Shown here: positions 1 to 6,794 of the stretch, piece by piece
Numbering within the stretch: the first letter of the stretch is position 1
How the letters are laid out: each line of letters opens with the position of its first letter
NCBI GenBank assembly: GCA_902773035.1
Contig: CACYDB010000091.1
Coordinates: forward strand, 1 to 12,650
Direction of reading: 5' to 3'
Origin: an uncultured Ruminococcus sp.
GTDB taxonomy: Bacteria; Bacillota; Clostridia; Oscillospirales; Acutalibacteraceae
Length of the DNA stretch: 12,650 nt
The notes under the pieces: model-generated
Seen by the model: only the letters and a program-made list of their open reading frames with translations
Database searches by the model: none
Told to the model about the DNA's origin: nothing
Made by a program: the position numbers and the translations under genes

Positions 1-1574
1 GCGGGACCGCCGAGACCTGTCGCCTTCTCGAATACCTCGTCAATATCCTCGGTCTTGTCAAGTCTGAACGCGGGGATTCCGAAGCCCTCGGCGACCTTGA
101 CAAAGTCCGTCATACGCTTGGGATCTGTCTGGGAGAAGCGGTTTCCGTAGAAGAGCTTCTGCCACTGTCTTACCATTCCGAGCACGCCGTTGTTGAGAAC
201 AACTACGACTACGGGGAGGTTGTAGGATTTGAGCGTTACAAGCTCGTTGAGGTTCATATGGAAGCTGCCGTCGCCTGTAACGAGGAATACCTTCTTTTTG
301 GGACATCCGCACTGAGCGCCTATCGCGGCGCCGAGTCCGAAGCCCATTGTGCCCATTCCTCCTGAGGTGAGGAGCGTTCTCGGTCTTTCAAACTCGGAGA
401 ACTGAGCGACCCACATCTGATGCTGACCTACGTCGGTGGCGATGATGTCCTCGGGACGCTTGACCTGATTGATTTTGAGCAGTACGTCGAGAGCGGACAT
501 ATAGTTGAGCTTTTCTCTCGGAGCCTGATGCTCGCCCTTCCAGATTTCGAGCTGAACGAGCCACTGAGTATGGTTCTGCTTCTCAACGTGGTTGTTGAGG
601 ATCTGAAGAACCTGCTTTATATCACCGACAATGTGATTATCGGTCTTTACGTTCTTGTCGATTTCGTTTTCGTCTATATCAATATGGATAATATTAGCCT
701 GGTTGCCGAACTTCTTGGGGTTGCCTGCTACGCGGTCGGAGAATCTGGAGCCGCAGGCGATGATGAGGTCGCACTTCTCAGTCGCCATACCCGTAGCGTA
801 GGTGCCGTGCATACCAACGTTGCCCATATTGAGTCTGTGGCTCGCGGGAATACATCCGAGTCCCATAAGCGAACAGCATACGGGCGCGTCGATTTTCTCG
901 GCGAACTCGATGAGCTGGTCGGAAGCGTTTGCGCTGATTACACCGCCGCCCGCGAAGATGAGCGGATATTTAGCCTGATTGATAAGCTCAACAGCCTTTG
1001 TGATGTCAGTGGGATCGGGAATCTCGTCGCTGATATTCTCGGGGGGAGTGAGCGTGCGGAAGTCTGTCATCTGAGCCGTGATGTCCTTGGGGACGTCGAT
1101 GAGCACGGGGCCTTTTCTGCCGTCTGTAGCGAGAGCGAAGGCTGTGCGGATCGCGGGAGCGAGGTCTTCGATCCTCTTTACGAGGTAGCTGCCCTTTGTG
1201 ATCGGCTTGACGATGTCTACTATGTTTACCTCCTGGAAGCTGTCGCGTCCGAGGAGATTGACGTTAACGTTACCCGTGATAATTACCATGGGGATACTGT
1301 CTATATTTGCCGTGGCGATACCCGTTACGGTATTGGTAGCGCCCGGACCCGAGGTGGTCATACAAACTCCGACCTTGCCCGTGGCTCTGGCGTAACCGTC
1401 CGCCGCGTGAGCCGCTCCCTGTTCGTGAGCGGTGAGGATATGATTGATTTTGTCGCTGTACTTATACAGAGCGTCGTAGGTGTTCAGAGCCGCGCCTCCG
1501 GGATAACCGAAAACGGTGTCAACGCCCTGTTCGATCAGACACTCGCAGATGATCTCCGCGCCTGTAAGCTGCAT
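1..1574 (-). CDS. ilvB: Acetolactate synthase large subunit (partial, 3' end off the left edge)
   Basis: Catalytic subunit of acetohydroxyacid synthase, the first common step of valine, leucine and isoleucine synthesis (2 pyruvate to acetolactate, or pyruvate plus 2-oxobutyrate), using ThDP, Mg2+ and FAD in the cytoplasm. About 524 codons are present; the family is usually 550-600 residues, so only the C-terminus is missing. Translation from ATG 1574 gives the N-terminal FGYPGGA motif (22-28), the catalytic Glu in AHEQGAAHAADGYAR (E51), the ThDP/Mg motif GDGSF (434-438) with NN at 461-462, and GMVRQWQ (466-472), which points to AHAS rather than other ThDP enzymes. A GGAGAG ribosome binding site lies 5 nt before the ATG. 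The proline usually found in the PGGxxxPxYD loop is Asn31 here. ilvN or other ilv genes may follow outside the window. Identification is firm. Confidence 0.96.
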   Translation of the reverse strand, partial: MQLTGAEIICECLIEQGVDTVFGYPGGAALNTYDALYKYSDKINHILTAHEQGAAHAADGYARATGKVGVCMTTSGPGATNTVTGIATANIDSIPMVIITGNVNVNLLGRDSFQEVNIVDIVKPITKGSYLVKRIEDLAPAIRTAFALATDGRKGPVLIDVPKDITAQMTDFRTLTPPENISDEIPDPTDITKAVELINQAKYPLIFAGGGVISANASDQLIEFAEKIDAPVCCSLMGLGCIPASHRLNMGNVGMHGTYATGMATEKCDLIIACGSRFSDRVAGNPKKFGNQANIIHIDIDENEIDKNVKTDNHIVGDIKQVLQILNNHVEKQNHTQWLVQLEIWKGEHQAPREKLNYMSALDVLLKINQVKRPEDIIATDVGQHQMWVAQFSEFERPRTLLTSGGMGTMGFGLGAAIGAQCGCPKKKVFLVTGDGSFHMNLNELVTLKSYNLPVVVVVLNNGVLGMVRQWQKLFYGNRFSQTDPKRMTDFVKVAEGFGIPAFRLDKTEDIDEVFEKATGLGGP

Positions 1575-1607
1575 AATATCTCTCCATTCCTTAATCTTAT
1601 ATTATAA

Positions 1608-1650
1608 TTTACGTAAACTTTATTATACTAAAGCCAATACGTTTTGTCAA
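1608..1650 (-). promoter_or_regulatory. Consensus vegetative promoter of ilvB with palindrome at the start site
   Basis: Read on the minus strand: TTGACA (1650-1645), exactly 17 bp, then TATAAT (1627-1622), a perfect match to the vegetative sigma factor consensus. The predicted start is near 1615, giving a leader of about 40 nt. The perfect 10-bp palindrome TTTACGTAAA (1608-1617) straddles the predicted +1 and could be an operator; that role is inferred. The leader is too short for a T-box or leader-peptide attenuator. Confidence 0.85.
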
Positions 1651-1670
1651 GAAAATAGCCTAAAATTCAC

Positions 1671-1709
1671 AATTAAACGGGCAGAAAGGATTTAATTCCC
1701 TTCTGCCCG
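1671..1709 (-). terminator. Rho-independent terminator after mtnN
   Basis: A 12-bp stem with an 8-nt loop (1678-1709). On the minus strand all 12 pairs form, one being G.U; on the plus strand that pair becomes an A.C mismatch. It is followed on the minus strand by a short TTTAATT run (1677-1671). It lies 20 bp past the mtnN stop and just upstream of the ilvB promoter, so it separates the two units. Confidence 0.75.
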
Positions 1710-1729
1710 CTGATTTTAAAGCTTTTATA

Positions 1730-2425
1730 TTAATAGTTTTTGATAAATTCGGAGATAACCTTGATCGATTTCTCGCTCGCGGCTACGGAAAAAATCTTGA
1801 AGTCCATACCCTTGTTATTCTCCAGATCGTCGGAAATCGTGCGGAAAACGCAGAACGGTACGTCGTTGCGGAAGCATACGTGACCTATCGCGGCGCCTTC
1901 CATCTCGCAGGCGAGCGCCTGAAAGCGAATATAGAGGATCTCGCGCTTGCTGCGGCGTGAAACGAAAATATCTCCCGATGCGATCCTGCCCATAAACGCC
2001 GAGGAGTCCTCAACGGTCTTACAGATGTTATAGAGCTTTTCGGCGACCTTCTCGTCGCAGGGGAAGTAGATCCTGTTTTCGTCGGGGAAGGTGATTTCGC
2101 CTATGGGAGCGCCGAGCGCGGCGGTGTTCATATCATGCTGGACGACCTCTGTGCCTACTACCATATCGCACAGAGTTACCTCCTCGCTTGTAGCTCCCGC
2201 TACTCCGCTGTTGATAATGACCTCGGGCGAGTAGAAATCAATCATCGTCTGAGCGCACATCGCGGCGTTTACCTTGCCGACTCCGCACTCGACCGCGACA
2301 AGCTCCCTGCCGCCGATCTTACCCTTTGTGAAGGTCATTTTGGAGTGGATCTCCTCCGTTTTGTCAGTCATAAGCTCCTTGAGTCCGTCTACCTCAATCG
2401 CCATAGCGCAGATTATACCAATCAT
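1730..2425 (-). CDS. mtnN: 5'-methylthioadenosine/S-adenosylhomocysteine nucleosidase
   Basis: Hydrolyses the N-glycosidic bond of methylthioadenosine and S-adenosylhomocysteine, releasing adenine, in methionine salvage and detoxification of methyltransferase by-products. The 231-residue product matches the usual length (about 230). It begins MIGIICAM with the conserved acidic E11, has CGVGKVNAA (47-55), the NSGVAG turn (72-77), the ribose-binding ACEMEGAA (E174, E176) and the catalytic Asp in RTISD (D199). The start is ATG 2425, because AGGAGG lies 6 nt upstream (2437-2432). A longer reading of 9 more residues begins inside rsmE and lacks a site. It starts about 20 bp after the rsmE stop, so the two are probably co-transcribed. 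The pairing makes sense because RsmE produces SAH. Identification is firm. Confidence 0.95.
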   Translation of the reverse strand: MIGIICAMAIEVDGLKELMTDKTEEIHSKMTFTKGKIGGRELVAVECGVGKVNAAMCAQTMIDFYSPEVIINSGVAGATSEEVTLCDMVVGTEVVQHDMNTAALGAPIGEITFPDENRIYFPCDEKVAEKLYNICKTVEDSSAFMGRIASGDIFVSRRSKREILYIRFQALACEMEGAAIGHVCFRNDVPFCVFRTISDDLENNKGMDFKIFSVAASEKSIKVISEFIKNY

Positions 2426-2444
2426 TGTTATCCTCCTTTTCGGT

Positions 2445-3173
2445 TTATTCAAAGTTTCCTGTTGCGTACATTATTATTGAAAGCGCCGCCAGCGGAGCTG
2501 TCTCCGCTCGCAGAATCCGTTTGCCGAGGGTTGCCTTGCTGCCGCCTGAGCTAAGTACAAGCTCAACCTCGCTTTCCTCAAAGCCGCCCTCGCTTCCGAT
2601 AAACATTCCGAGAGTCTGAGGCGGTTTTGAAATGAGCTTCTTCACGCTGTCGCCGCCGAGCTCGTAGAAAATAATATTCTGCTCATTTTCCTTTGAAAGC
2701 TCTACGGCTTTTTTGAAGCTCACGGCGGGATCAACCGCGGGAATGATTCCGCGCCTCGACTGCTGAGCGGCTTCACGCGCGATTTTTTGCCAGCGCTTTT
2801 GTTTTTTAATCAGTGATTTTTCGTCGGGGCGCGACACGCAGCGGTTTGAAATTACGGGAACGATTCTCGTAATACCGAGCTCCACGCACTTCTGAATGAT
2901 GTACTCCATCTTGTCGCCCTTGGGCAACGCCTGATAGAGAGTGATCCTGACGTTAGGCTCGTTTTCGCAGGGGAAACGGTCTGTGACGTTTACCGCGACG
3001 TTTGAGTCTGTAACGGAGCTGATCACACATTCGAGCTGTTCACCCGAGGGTGTAACAAGGGTGAGCTCCTCGCCTGTTTTCATACGCAGGCTCTTCGCGA
3101 TATGCCTCGCGTTTTCGCCCTCGATCATATGGCTGTCGGATTTAACTTCGTCTTCCGTAAAGAACCACGCCAT
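2445..3173 (-). CDS. rsmE: 16S rRNA (uracil1498-N3)-methyltransferase, RsmE family
   Basis: SPOUT-fold, SAM-dependent enzyme that methylates U1498 of 16S rRNA in the decoding region of the 30S subunit. The 242-residue product has the normal family length. Visible marks are the N-terminal PUA-like domain (about 1-75) with HIAKSLRMKTGEEL (24-37), then QALPKGDKMEYIIQKCVELG (81-100), REAAQQSRR (133-141) and the knotted SAM-binding end with IGSEGGF (192-198) and LGKRILRAETAPLAAL (217-232). Most family members have Pro where Ser194 stands (IGPEGGF). The start ATG 3173 has GAGGAG 8 nt upstream. It is the first gene of a unit with mtnN and is divergent from the cinA-type gene. Identification is firm. 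Confidence 0.95.
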   Translation of the reverse strand: MAWFFTEDEVKSDSHMIEGENARHIAKSLRMKTGEELTLVTPSGEQLECVISSVTDSNVAVNVTDRFPCENEPNVRITLYQALPKGDKMEYIIQKCVELGITRIVPVISNRCVSRPDEKSLIKKQKRWQKIAREAAQQSRRGIIPAVDPAVSFKKAVELSKENEQNIIFYELGGDSVKKLISKPPQTLGMFIGSEGGFEESEVELVLSSGGSKATLGKRILRAETAPLAALSIIMYATGNFE

Positions 3174-3284
3174 TTTTATATCTCCTCGTCAATCTCAGCG
3201 CGCCTCTGTCTGAGGCTTCATATCCCCGCGCCTTCATTTCGTCTTACGGTCTGCCGCGGGAGGACAGATTCCGCTTCTATACTC
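3174..3284 (-). other. Structured 5' leader of rsmE
   Basis: If the predicted promoter is used, the rsmE transcript carries about 105 nt before the start codon. This leader can form CCCGCG/CGCGGG (3260-3255 with 3230-3225, minus strand) and a GCCTC/GAGGC hairpin with a 5-nt loop (3216-3202). A 29-codon frame starting at ATG near 3235 overlaps the rsmE start, but it has no convincing ribosome binding site. No known riboswitch class is recognised. Confidence 0.35.
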
Positions 3285-3313
3285 AGTTTACCAAATATCA
3301 AAAGCAATTGCAA
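3285..3313 (-). promoter_or_regulatory. Putative rsmE promoter
   Basis: On the minus strand TTGCAA (3313-3308), a 17-bp spacer and TAAACT (3290-3285). It matches the vegetative consensus at 4 of 6 bases in each box. Its -35 hexamer is the same six bases used by the plus-strand promoter of the next gene. Confidence 0.5.
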
Positions 3314-3337
3314 TATATATTTGTTATGTGTTAAAAT
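3308..3337 (+). promoter_or_regulatory. Putative promoter of the cinA-type gene
   Basis: TTGCAA (3308-3313), an 18-bp spacer and TAAAAT (3332-3337). The start site would be close to 3344, leaving a leader barely long enough for the ribosome binding site. TTGCAA is its own reverse complement and also serves the divergent rsmE promoter. Confidence 0.5.
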
Positions 3338-3355
3338 AAAATTGAGGTGATTTTA

Positions 3356-3907
3356 ATGATCAATTTAACCGCGAAGGAATTTTATAAAATGCTTGAAGGC
3401 GAAAGCATAAGCGAGGACAGCTTGCAGGAGCTTGTCGTAAGGAAGCTTGGCGAAATGAAATTGAAGGTCGCGACGGCTGAAAGCTGTACCGGAGGCTTGG
3501 TAAGCAAGCGTATCACCGAGGTCAGCGGCTCGTCGGACGTGTTTGAATGCGGAGTGTGCTCCTACGCCAACAGAATCAAGCATAAGCTGCTCGAAGTGAG
3601 TGAGGAAACGCTGAATACGGTAGGCGCGGTTTCTCCCGAGACTGCCGCTCAGATGGCGCGGGGCGTGAGAAAGCTTGCTGACGCTGACTTCGGAATTTCG
3701 ACCACGGGTATTGCGGGGCCTACGGGAGCTACGGCGGATAAGCCCGTGGGGCTTGTGTATATGGCGGTCGCGGGAGAAAAGGAAACCGTTGTTATCAAGT
3801 CAAACCTCGGCGACGCGGAGGATAATTCGCGCGAGGGTATCAGAAAAGCGGCAAGCTCGGCAGTCCTTTATTATCTGTATAAGGCGCTTTTGAGCGTGAA
3901 AATTTAA
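3356..3907 (+). CDS. CinA C-terminal domain protein, nicotinamide-nucleotide amidase type
   Basis: Predicted PncC-type enzyme that deamidates nicotinamide mononucleotide to nicotinic acid mononucleotide, recycling pyridine nucleotides. The 183-residue product is only the C-terminal half of full-length CinA; the N-terminal molybdopterin-binding-like domain is absent, as in stand-alone PncC proteins. Motifs: AESCTGGLVSKRIT (41-54) with the nucleophile Ser43, SYANRIKHKLL (69-79) with conserved Tyr70 and Lys75, GAVS (90-93) and TTGIAGPTG (116-124), then KPVGLVYMAV (129-138). The start is ATG 3356, with GAGGTG 6 nt upstream; an in-frame GTG at 3347 lies inside that ribosome binding site. About 20 extra N-terminal residues precede the domain. 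The historical competence name is not evidence for a role in transformation. Confidence 0.9.
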   Translation: MINLTAKEFYKMLEGESISEDSLQELVVRKLGEMKLKVATAESCTGGLVSKRITEVSGSSDVFECGVCSYANRIKHKLLEVSEETLNTVGAVSPETAAQMARGVRKLADADFGISTTGIAGPTGATADKPVGLVYMAVAGEKETVVIKSNLGDAEDNSREGIRKAASSAVLYYLYKALLSVKI

Positions 3908-3944
3908 CAGCTTCGTTTTTATTGTTACAATCTTAAAACATATC

Positions 3945-3973
3945 TTTAATATTGCATTTTGTTGTACTATACT
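3945..3973 (+). promoter_or_regulatory. Putative zapA promoter
   Basis: TATACT (3968-3973) is a good -10 box, with only a weak TTTAAT (3945-3950) at 17 bp. It lies in the 109-bp gap after the cinA-type gene, where I see no terminator hairpin. The start would fall near 3980, about 37 nt before the zapA ATG. Confidence 0.4.
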
Positions 3974-4016
3974 AAAGAGTGGATAAATTTCTTTCTGAGA
4001 AAAATTGGAGGAAACT

Positions 4017-4595
4017 ATGAACAAACATACTGTGTTTGTCGCGGGTAAGAGGTTTGTGCTTCTCAGCGACGATAAGGAAAGCTATGTACAGAAGCTCGCT
4101 TCCGAGGTGAGCGCCGCAATCAACAAAATTATCGAGGAAAATCCGACGCTCGACCGCCGTTCAAGCGCGATACTCTGCGCGCTCGACTACGCCGACGACA
4201 AATACAAGGCTATGGGCAAGAGCAAGAGTATTTCCGATAAGGCTCAGCCGATCATCGCTCAGGCGGACAAGCAGTCTAAGCAAATCAAGGAGCTCAAGGA
4301 TCAGCTCTCTCAGCGTGACAGAATGATCGACAATAACAACGAGGAGCTCAAAAAGCTCAGAGCCGCCGAAAAAGATCGCAGCGACGAGATCAAGAGGCTT
4401 GAGGACGAGCTCAAGGCTGTTAAAGCGGAGCTCGAGGAGGCTCAGAATACGCTCGACGAAATCACCAAGCCCGAGGAAGCTTTACATATTCCCGAGCCTA
4501 AAAAATATGAGAAGGCGGAGAAAAAGCGTAATCAGGTTGACAAAACCGAGGACGACGATATGGACAGCAACCAGCTTTTCTCGCTTTTTGACTGA
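4017..4595 (+). CDS. zapA: ZapA-like cell division protein with long coiled coil
   Basis: ZapA proteins bind FtsZ and bundle its filaments at the division site. The first 65 or so residues fit the family: VFVAGKRFVLLSDD (6-19), YVQKLASEV (23-31) and SSAILCALDYADDKYKA (49-65). The product has 192 residues, about twice the compact ZapA of Bacillus. The rest is a highly charged predicted coiled coil (about 82-148), a Lys/Glu-rich linker, an acidic stretch EDDDMD (178-183) and a hydrophobic tail QLFSLFD at the very C-terminus. The start is ATG 4017 with GGAGG 5 nt before it. Its TGA overlaps the ATG of the next gene by one base. Family assignment rests on the N-terminus; the tail's role is unknown. 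Confidence 0.82.
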   Translation: MNKHTVFVAGKRFVLLSDDKESYVQKLASEVSAAINKIIEENPTLDRRSSAILCALDYADDKYKAMGKSKSISDKAQPIIAQADKQSKQIKELKDQLSQRDRMIDNNNEELKKLRAAEKDRSDEIKRLEDELKAVKAELEEAQNTLDEITKPEEALHIPEPKKYEKAEKKRNQVDKTEDDDMDSNQLFSLFD

Positions 4596-6658
4596 TGAAT
4601 AAAATAGAGATCCTCGCTCCCTGCGGAGCGTTTGAGTCGGTTGTCGCGGCTGTAAGGAGCGGAGCTGACGCGGTTTACCTCGGGGCAAAGGAGTTTTCCG
4701 CCCGCGCGGGAGCCGAGAATTTTGATTATGACGGGCTCAGAGAGGCTGTGGAGTATTGCCATATCCGCTCTGTTCTCGTGTATCTTACGCTCAACACCAT
4801 TGTCTTTGACTCGGAGCTTGAGCAGGTTAAAAATACAATAATCGCCGCCGCTGAGGCGGACGTTGACGCGCTGATCGTTCAGAATATCGGCGTGGCTCAG
4901 CTCGCGAAAAAGGTCGCGCCGGGACTCTCTCTGCACGCTTCTACACAGATGAGTATTCACTCGCCGTCGGGCGCGAGGCTTTTGTATGAGCTGGGCTTTA
5001 AGCGCGTGGTGCTCGCGCGCGAGCTTTCAAGGGATGAAATCAGGGAAATCGCCGAAGCCTGTCCCGAGCTTGAGCTCGAGGTTTTTGTGCACGGAGCGCT
5101 TTGTATGAGCGTTTCGGGACAGTGCTATTTCAGCTCGGTCATAGGCTCGAGGAGCGGCAACCGCGGTCGCTGCGCGCAGACCTGCCGTCTGCCGTTTTCG
5201 GTCAGGGGAAAGGGCAAATACGCCCTCAGCCTCAAGGACAGCAGTCTGATCGATTACCTCGGCGAGCTTGAGGAGATGGGCGTCGCCTCGGCTAAGATAG
5301 AGGGACGGCTCAAAAGGCCCGAGTATGTTGCCGCCTCGGTCAAGGCGTGCGTTCAGTCGCGCGACGAGGGCAGGGTAGACGAAAATACCCGCGCTCAGCT
5401 TGCGGGAGTTTTCTCGCGCACGGGCTTTACGGACGGCTATTACACCTCAAAGCGCGGATATGATATGTTCGGATACAGGCAGAAGGAGGACGTTGTTTCG
5501 GCGACCTCAAAGCTTCTCGCGGAAATCCGCGCGGGCTATAAGAATGAGCTTCAAAGGGTTGAGCTCAGGGCGAAGTTTAAAGCCTTTACGGGAGAAAAGC
5601 CCGTTTTCTGCGTTACGGACGGCGTAAACGAGGTGAAAATCACTTTGCCCGACCCTTGCGAAAGGGCTGTAAACAAGCCTCTCGACAGTGAGAAGGTGAG
5701 GAAACAGCTCTTAAAGACAGGCTCTACGCCCTATCGTATCACTGAGCTTGAAATCGAGCTCGGCAGCGACGTTAGTATGCCGTTTTCGTCGCTCAATGAG
5801 CTCAGGCGCGCGGCGCTTGAGGGGCTCGGCGATAAGAGAAAGAAAAATAATTACTACGAAATATTTGATATTGATATAGAAAAGCCGTCCGAGCATATCG
5901 CGAAGGACAAGAAGCGTTACGCGCGGTTTACGTCAACCGCGATAGGAGAGGGATTCAAAGAGGTTGACATTAATTTTGTTCCTCTCGACAGCTCGGAGGA
6001 TGAGATAAAAAGGCTGATAAACAGCGGCTTTAAGCTCGGCGCGGAGATCCCGAGGGCGCTGTTCTCGCGTGAGAATAAGATAGAAAAGCAGCTTGAGCGC
6101 TTCAAAAAGCTCGGGGTCGAGGACGTTTTGTGCAACAATCTCGCGGCGGTGTATCTCGCGAAGAAGCATAATCTGAAAATCCACGGCGGCTTCGGGCTGA
6201 ATTTTACCAACACGCTCGACCTGCTTTGGGCTGAAAGCTGCGGCTTTGAGGATACGGAGGTAAGCTTTGAGCTGAAAAACTCTCAGATAGCGGCGCTCGG
6301 CGGAGAGCTTCCGCGCGGAATTATCAGCTACGGGTACCTGCCCGTTATGCTCACGCGAAACTGTCCGAATAAGAGCGAGAATATTTCCTGCCGCGACTGC
6401 TCGGGCAGGGGTAAAATGAAGGACAGGCTGGGCAAGACTTTCATTTTTTACTGCGACGGGTACGCGACGGAGATACTGAACACGCTTCCCGTTGAGAATA
6501 TCGGCTTCGCGGAGAGCTGCCGTAATCTTGATTTTGAGATTTTCCGCTTTTCTGTGGAAAACTTTGTGGAAAACGTGGAAAACATAGCCGAATTTATCAG
6601 TGAGAGCCTGAATTCCCGTAAAAATACCCACGGATTGTATCTTCGTGGAATAAAATAA
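4595..6658 (+). CDS. U32-family protein (RlhA/TrhP-like RNA hydroxylation factor)
   Basis: Long called a collagenase-like peptidase. Characterised U32 relatives in E. coli and Bacillus (RlhA, TrhP) are needed for prephenate-dependent hydroxylation of 23S rRNA C2501 or tRNA U34; which of these, if either, applies here is not clear. 687 residues: U32 domain (about 1-290) opening IEILAPCGAFES, with the family signature EVFVHGALCMSVSGQCY (162-178), C170, C177, C193 and C197 as likely Fe-S ligands, and KIEGRLKRPEYV (234-245). A DUF3656-like domain follows (about 320-412) with LNELRRAALEGL. The C-terminal half has a second Cys set, C590, C599, C602 and C620 (CX8CX2CX17C), a possible second metal site. 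The start overlaps the zapA stop (TGATG) and has no Shine-Dalgarno, so translation probably depends on coupling. Confidence 0.88.
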   Translation: MNKIEILAPCGAFESVVAAVRSGADAVYLGAKEFSARAGAENFDYDGLREAVEYCHIRSVLVYLTLNTIVFDSELEQVKNTIIAAAEADVDALIVQNIGVAQLAKKVAPGLSLHASTQMSIHSPSGARLLYELGFKRVVLARELSRDEIREIAEACPELELEVFVHGALCMSVSGQCYFSSVIGSRSGNRGRCAQTCRLPFSVRGKGKYALSLKDSSLIDYLGELEEMGVASAKIEGRLKRPEYVAASVKACVQSRDEGRVDENTRAQLAGVFSRTGFTDGYYTSKRGYDMFGYRQKEDVVSATSKLLAEIRAGYKNELQRVELRAKFKAFTGEKPVFCVTDGVNEVKITLPDPCERAVNKPLDSEKVRKQLLKTGSTPYRITELEIELGSDVSMPFSSLNELRRAALEGLGDKRKKNNYYEIFDIDIEKPSEHIAKDKKRYARFTSTAIGEGFKEVDINFVPLDSSEDEIKRLINSGFKLGAEIPRALFSRENKIEKQLERFKKLGVEDVLCNNLAAVYLAKKHNLKIHGGFGLNFTNTLDLLWAESCGFEDTEVSFELKNSQIAALGGELPRGIISYGYLPVMLTRNCPNKSENISCRDCSGRGKMKDRLGKTFIFYCDGYATEILNTLPVENIGFAESCRNLDFEIFRFSVENFVENVENIAEFISESLNSRKNTHGLYLRGIK
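6554..6583 (+). repeat. Three in-frame GTGGAAAAC copies in the U32 gene
   Basis: GTGGAAAAC occurs at 6554-6562, 6566-6574 and 6575-6583, all in frame and each coding Val-Glu-Asn near the protein's C-terminus. Spacing is 12 then 9 bp, so copy gain or loss would keep the frame. It is probably a local slippage product. Confidence 0.8.
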
Positions 6659-6749
6659 GCAATTTTCCGCGTGAGAAATTTCGTATTTTCCCTGTCGGAA
6701 AAATGCGTTGATACTCAAAACATAACGTGATTTTTATTTGAAAATTAAC

Positions 6750-6780
6750 TTTGCAGGATTGATTTTGATTTTGCAGGATT
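6750..6780 (+). repeat. Direct repeat upstream of dut
   Basis: TTTGCAGGATT occurs twice (6750-6760 and 6770-6780) with a period of 20 bp, about two helical turns, ending just before the dut ribosome binding site. No convincing promoter was found in the 136-bp gap. The copies could be a tandem protein-binding site or a slippage duplication; the sequence alone does not decide. Confidence 0.75.
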
Positions 6781-6794
6781 ATGAGGTGAAATGA

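Noticed and set aside
420..1607. 395-codon open frame on the plus strand opposite ilvB
   Set aside because: It mirrors the codon bias of ilvB, which shows every acetolactate synthase motif on the minus strand. The plus-strand product resembles no family and has no ribosome binding site.
2135..2619. Plus-strand frames opposite mtnN and rsmE
   Set aside because: They overlap two well-identified minus-strand genes and show low-complexity Ser/Pro/Leu composition typical of antisense frames.
6662..6703. TTTTCC/GGAAAA hairpin after the U32 gene considered as a terminator
   Set aside because: The stem is only 6 bp of mostly A-T pairs, and no U-run follows on the plus strand.
5933..6718. 261-codon open frame on the minus strand opposite the U32 gene
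   Set aside because: It is a shadow of a clear U32-family gene, with no recognisable motif and no start signal.
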